DNA of 64,000 nucleotides from assembly GCA_965220855.1 (NCBI GenBank), contig CBDCQY010000001.1:620001-684000 (forward strand). Direction: 5' to 3'. The notes beneath the pieces were generated by a model. It did not search any database, was not told where the DNA came from, and worked only from the letters and a program-made list of their open reading frames with translations. How positions within the stretch are numbered: the first letter of the stretch is position 1; each line of letters starts with the position of its first letter. Shown here one piece after another: positions 59,022 to 64,000 of this stretch. The position numbers and the translations under genes were made by a program. Source of the stretch: Bin95 sp965220855 (GTDB lineage Bacteria; Pseudomonadota; Alphaproteobacteria; Bin95).

Positions 59022-60632
59022 ATGGCGGAATTCGCGTTTCACGAGATGTTTCCGCTCGCCAAGGGCGCGACGCCCTGGCGCGCGCTGGAGGGGGATTATG
59101 TCCGGGTCGAGCGCTTTCGCGACCGGGACTTCCTCGCCGTCGATCCCGAGGCGCTGACCCGGCTCGCCCGCGAGGCCTTCCACGACATCCAGCATCTGTT
59201 GCGCCCGGTGCATCTGGCGCAGCTCGCCTCGATCCTGGACGATCCCGAGGCCTCGCCCAACGACCGCTTCGTGGCGCTCGACCTGCTGAAGAACGCCAAT
59301 ATCGCCGCCGGCGGCGTGCTGCCCATGTGCCAGGACACCGGCACCGCGATCGTCATGGGCAAGAAGGGCGAGCGCGTGCTGACCGGCGGCGGCGACGAGG
59401 AGGCGCTCGCGCGCGGCATCTTCCGCGCCTACGCCGAGGACAATCTGCGCTATTCGCAGCTCTCGCCGCTCTCCATGTTCGAGGAGCGCAACACCGGCTC
59501 CAACCTGCCGGCGCAGTTCGACCTCTACGCCGCGCCGGGGGAGGAATACGAGCTGCTGTTCATCGCCAAGGGCGGCGGCTCGGCCAACAAGTCCTTCCTC
59601 TACCAGGCCACGCCCGCCACGCTGCATCCCGACCGGCTGCTGGCCTTCATCGACGAGAAGATCCGCACGCTCGGCACCGCCGCCTGCCCGCCCTACCATC
59701 TGGCGGTCGCGGTCGGCGGCACCTCGGCGGAGCTGAACCTCAAGACCGTGAAGCTCGCCAGCACCGGCTATCTGGACGGGCTGCCGACCGAGGGCGGCCC
59801 GCACGGACAGGCCTTCCGCGACCGCGAGCTGGAGGCGCGCATCCTGGACGCCACGCGCCGGATGGGCATCGGGGCGCAGTTCGGCGGCAAATATTTCTGC
59901 CACGATGTGCGCGTGGTGCGCCTGCCGCGCCATGGCGCCTCGCTGCCGATCGGCATCGGCGTCTCCTGCGCGGCCGACCGCCAGGCGCTGGCGAAGATCA
60001 CCCGCGAGGGCGTCTTCCTGGAGGCGCTGGAGCGCGATCCGGCGCGCTTCCTGCCGGCGATCGACGAGCGCGCGCTCGAGGGCGAGGTGGTGCGCATCGA
60101 CCTCGCGCAGCCGATGGACGAGATTCGCGCCGCGCTCTCGCGCCACCCGATCCGCACCCGGCTGGCGCTCACCGGCCCGATCACCGTGGCGCGCGACCTC
60201 GCGCATCAGAAGATCGAGGCCCGGCTCGCCGCCGGCGAGTCGATGCCGGACTATTTCCGCAACCACCCGATCTACTATGCCGGCCCCGCCAAGACGCCGG
60301 AGGGCATGGCGTCCGGCTCCTTCGGGCCGACCACGGCCGGGCGCATGGACGCCTTCGTCGATGCCTTCCAGGCCGCCGGCGGCAGCCATGTGATGCTGGC
60401 CAAGGGCAACCGCTCGCCGCAAGTGCGGGCCGCCTGCAAGGCGCATGGCGGCTTCTATCTGGGCTCGGTCGGCGGCTCGGCCGCGCGCCTCGCCCAGGAC
60501 CATATCCGCAAGGTGGACCTGCTGGAATATCCCGAGCTCGGCATGGAGGCCATCTGGCGCATCGAGGTCGAGGACTTCCCCGCCTTCATCGTCATCGACG
60601 ACAAGGGCAACGACTTCTTCGCGGATATTTGA
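59022..60632 (+). CDS. Class I fumarate hydratase (iron-sulfur fumarase)
   Basis: This 536-residue TCA-cycle enzyme hydrates fumarate to malate with a [4Fe-4S] cluster. Cluster cysteines lie in VLPMCQDTGTA (C103), GGKYFCHDVRV and GIGVSCAADRQ. GSFGPTTAGRMD and AKGNRSPQV, typical of the C-terminal swivelling domain, are present and the length is normal. The start at 59022 is preceded by AAAGGGCG. It shares the strand and a 13-base gap with sspB. It ends head-on against mnmE. Confidence 0.94.
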   Translation: MAEFAFHEMFPLAKGATPWRALEGDYVRVERFRDRDFLAVDPEALTRLAREAFHDIQHLLRPVHLAQLASILDDPEASPNDRFVALDLLKNANIAAGGVLPMCQDTGTAIVMGKKGERVLTGGGDEEALARGIFRAYAEDNLRYSQLSPLSMFEERNTGSNLPAQFDLYAAPGEEYELLFIAKGGGSANKSFLYQATPATLHPDRLLAFIDEKIRTLGTAACPPYHLAVAVGGTSAELNLKTVKLASTGYLDGLPTEGGPHGQAFRDRELEARILDATRRMGIGAQFGGKYFCHDVRVVRLPRHGASLPIGIGVSCAADRQALAKITREGVFLEALERDPARFLPAIDERALEGEVVRIDLAQPMDEIRAALSRHPIRTRLALTGPITVARDLAHQKIEARLAAGESMPDYFRNHPIYYAGPAKTPEGMASGSFGPTTAGRMDAFVDAFQAAGGSHVMLAKGNRSPQVRAACKAHGGFYLGSVGGSAARLAQDHIRKVDLLEYPELGMEAIWRIEVEDFPAFIVIDDKGNDFFADI

Positions 60633-60647
60633 GGGGAACTGCCCCTC
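60631..60647. terminator. Bidirectional hairpin between fumarase and mnmE
   Basis: GAGGGG-AACTG-CCCCTC forms a six-base stem with a five-base loop between the two convergent stop codons. The lack of a T-run makes it a weak terminator at best, but its place between converging genes fits. Confidence 0.4.
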
Positions 60648-61921
60648 TACTTCCCGATACAGAACTCGCGGAAGATCGCGTCCAGCAGTTCTTCCACATC
60701 GACGCGGCCGGTGACGCGGCCGAGCGCGCGAAGCGCGAGGCGGAGGTCCTCGGCGGCGAGGTCGGTCTGCGGGGCGTCGGCGAAGCGCTCCAGCGCCGCC
60801 ACCGCCTCGCGGAGCGCGTGCACATGGCGGGCGCGGAGCGCGCCCGGCGGCCCGGCGACCCGCTCTCTCAAGCGAACCAGGATCGCCTGGCGGAGCGCCT
60901 CCAGCCCCTCGCCGGTGCGCGCCGAGACCGCAAGGCCCTCGCCCGAACCGCCGAGATCGCATTTGGCGCGCAGCAAGAGGCCCGGCATGTCGGGCGGCGG
61001 CGGCGCGTCCGGGGCGCGCAGCAGCAGGCAGAGATCGGCCTCGGCCGCCTCGGCGCGCGCCCGGCGCATCCCCTCGCGCTCCACCGGATCGGCGCTCTCA
61101 TGCAGGCCCGCCATGTCCAGCAGGCGCACCAGATGGCCTTCCATCGCAAGGCGCGCCTCCAGCACGTCGCGCGTGGTGCCGGCGCGGGGCGAGGTGATGG
61201 CCACCTCGCGCTCCGCCAGCGCGTTCAGCAGGCTGGACTTGCCGGCGTTGGGCGCGCCGACCAGCGCCACCCGGAAGCCGTCGCGCACGATCTCGCCGCG
61301 AGGGCCGGCCGCGAGCGCCTGCCCCATCTCGGCCCGGGCGAGCGCGACGGTCTCGGCCGCGCCCGCCTCCAGCCCGTCGGGCAGCTCCTCGTCGGCGAAG
61401 TCGATCGCCGCCTCGACATGCGCCAGCGCCTGCACGAGCCGGGCGCGCCAGTCCTCGAACCGCCGCGCCAGCCCGCCGCCGAGCGCGAACAGCGCCTCGC
61501 GGCGCTGCCCCTCGGTCTCGGCGGCGATCAGGTCGGCGAGGCCCTCGACCGCCGTCAGGTCCATGCGCCCGCTCTCGAAGGCCCGGCGGGTGAACTCGCC
61601 CGGCTCCGCCGGACGCAGGCCCTCCAGCCGCATCAGCGCCGCCTGGACCGCATCGACGACCGCCGGCGCGCCATGCAGATGCAGTTCGGCCGCATCCTCG
61701 CCGGTGAAGCTCGCCGGCCCCGGAAACCAGAGCGCCAGGCCCCGGTCGAGCAGCTCGCCGCTTTCGGGATCGCGGATCGCCCGCAGCCGCGCCTCGCGGG
61801 GCGGCGGGCGCGGGGCGGCGAGCGCGTCCAGCGCCGGCCCGGCGCGCGGCCCGGAGAGCCGCAGCACCGCCAGCCCGGCGCGGCCGGGCGCCGTCGCCTC
61901 GGCGAAGACGGTGTCGCGCAC
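60647..61921 (-). CDS. mnmE: tRNA modification GTPase MnmE
   Basis: This 424-residue GTPase, with MnmG, modifies the wobble uridine of several tRNAs. It has the N-terminal TIFAxATxPG-like start (TVFAEATAPGRAGLAVLRLSG), SFTGEDAAELHLHGAPAV, the G1 motif GAPNAGKSS, GTTRD, and the C-terminal FCIGK with the essential cysteine. The G3 motif reads DMAG in place of DTAG and the G4 position reads AKCD rather than NKxD, so the nucleotide site is unusual. It is somewhat shorter than E. coli MnmE (454). The start is GTG 61921. Confidence 0.93.
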   Translation of the reverse strand: MRDTVFAEATAPGRAGLAVLRLSGPRAGPALDALAAPRPPPREARLRAIRDPESGELLDRGLALWFPGPASFTGEDAAELHLHGAPAVVDAVQAALMRLEGLRPAEPGEFTRRAFESGRMDLTAVEGLADLIAAETEGQRREALFALGGGLARRFEDWRARLVQALAHVEAAIDFADEELPDGLEAGAAETVALARAEMGQALAAGPRGEIVRDGFRVALVGAPNAGKSSLLNALAEREVAITSPRAGTTRDVLEARLAMEGHLVRLLDMAGLHESADPVEREGMRRARAEAAEADLCLLLRAPDAPPPPDMPGLLLRAKCDLGGSGEGLAVSARTGEGLEALRQAILVRLRERVAGPPGALRARHVHALREAVAALERFADAPQTDLAAEDLRLALRALGRVTGRVDVEELLDAIFREFCIGK

Positions 61922-61939
61922 CCCCGCCGGCCGCCGCGT

Positions 61940-62266
61940 TCAGTCGCCGGGCTGGAGCATCAGCCGGGCGACCCGGCCGCCGCCTTTCAGATGCGTCTCC
62001 ACGATCTCGTCGATATCCGCCTCGTTCTCGTAGCGATACCAGACGCCCTCGGGATAGACGACCATGGTGGGGCCGAGCTCGCAGCGGTCGAGACAGCCGG
62101 CGATGTTGATGCGCGCGCCCGGCAGCGAGCGCGCGCGCGCCTTCATGTAGGCGCGCAGCTTCTCCGACCCCTTCTCGCTGCAGCAGCCGCGCGGATGGCC
62201 CGACGGGCGGGTGTTGGTGCAGCAGAACACATGCGCTGCGTAGAAGGGCGGCGGGTCGCCGGCCAT
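61940..62266 (-). CDS. Thioredoxin-like [2Fe-2S] ferredoxin
   Basis: This is a 108-residue thioredoxin-like ferredoxin. Cysteines in VFCCTNTRP, RGCCSEKGS, AGCLDRCELGP bind a [2Fe-2S] cluster. The fold continues with TMVVYPEGVWYRY and a C-terminal helix (IDEIVETHLKGG), as in the COG3411 family. Its redox partner is unknown. It lies 18 bases upstream of mnmE on the same strand and may be co-transcribed with it. Confidence 0.92.
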   Translation of the reverse strand: MAGDPPPFYAAHVFCCTNTRPSGHPRGCCSEKGSEKLRAYMKARARSLPGARINIAGCLDRCELGPTMVVYPEGVWYRYENEADIDEIVETHLKGGGRVARLMLQPGD

Positions 62267-62314
62267 GGCGCTTCTCCTCGCATCCGGGCGCGAGCCATAC
62301 TACCCTCTGCCCCC

Positions 62315-64000
<1,686 letters not shown>

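Overview
The window comes from a high-GC bacterium, most likely an alphaproteobacterium. Evidence for this is the split, circularly permuted tmRNA gene, the alpha-type SspB adaptor, the MipZ division ATPase, the EipB-type envelope protein, and dense operons with ATGA start-stop overlaps. I cannot place it lower than class; nothing here points to phototrophy. The SDR gene at the left edge is complete, and the DUF255 gene at the right edge runs off the end.

Layout. 1-15 kb is catabolic and transport: two SDRs, a GhrA-like reductase, a four-gene + strand operon (unknown protein, DMSP-lyase-like cupin, class I aldolase, DOPA-dioxygenase family), an LLM flavoenzyme with an odd alpha/beta hydrolase, a TRAP transporter with an alcohol dehydrogenase, a family 2 glycosyltransferase, an ornithine-decarboxylase-like enzyme, an HNH nuclease and a ketopentenoate-hydratase-like enzyme. 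15-25.6 kb is mainly envelope and housekeeping: a coiled-coil porin behind a Zur-box-like palindrome, a decayed transposase, mlaC and mlaA, metF, a 1096-residue coiled-coil/OmpA protein, dapB, mipZ and gentisate dioxygenase. 25.8-33 kb carries one leftward operon in which thiO-thiS-thiG-thiE follow an enolase-superfamily enzyme and an aromatic hydroxylase, with a PEP-mutase/ICL-type lyase and an FAH-family enzyme beside it.

33.3-48.5 kb is the accessory core. A 1323-residue autotransporter with seven Ig-like repeats is followed by an S24 repressor and a compact, apparently intact podovirus-type morphogenesis and packaging set: portal, scaffold, capsid, two tail tubular proteins, internal-virion-like protein, terminase large subunit and holin. 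I see no integrase, replication genes, tail fibre or classical endolysin. The genes are as GC-rich as the host. The set could be a reduced prophage, a satellite, or a domesticated gene-transfer-agent-like particle of podovirus type. A membrane-anchored coiled-coil gene with its own candidate promoter and a strong terminator sits inside it like a moron.

48.5-64 kb returns to chromosomal genes: two amidohydrolases with a COG0523 metallochaperone, a low-GC patch with a frameshifted proteasome-like Ntn hydrolase, a D12-class adenine methylase, DUF192, an NhaD-type antiporter, eipB, ssrA-sspB-fumarase, mnmE, a thioredoxin-like ferredoxin and a truncated DUF255 gene. The clearest functional grouping is ssrA (tagging RNA) directly upstream of sspB (the adaptor that delivers tagged proteins to ClpXP).
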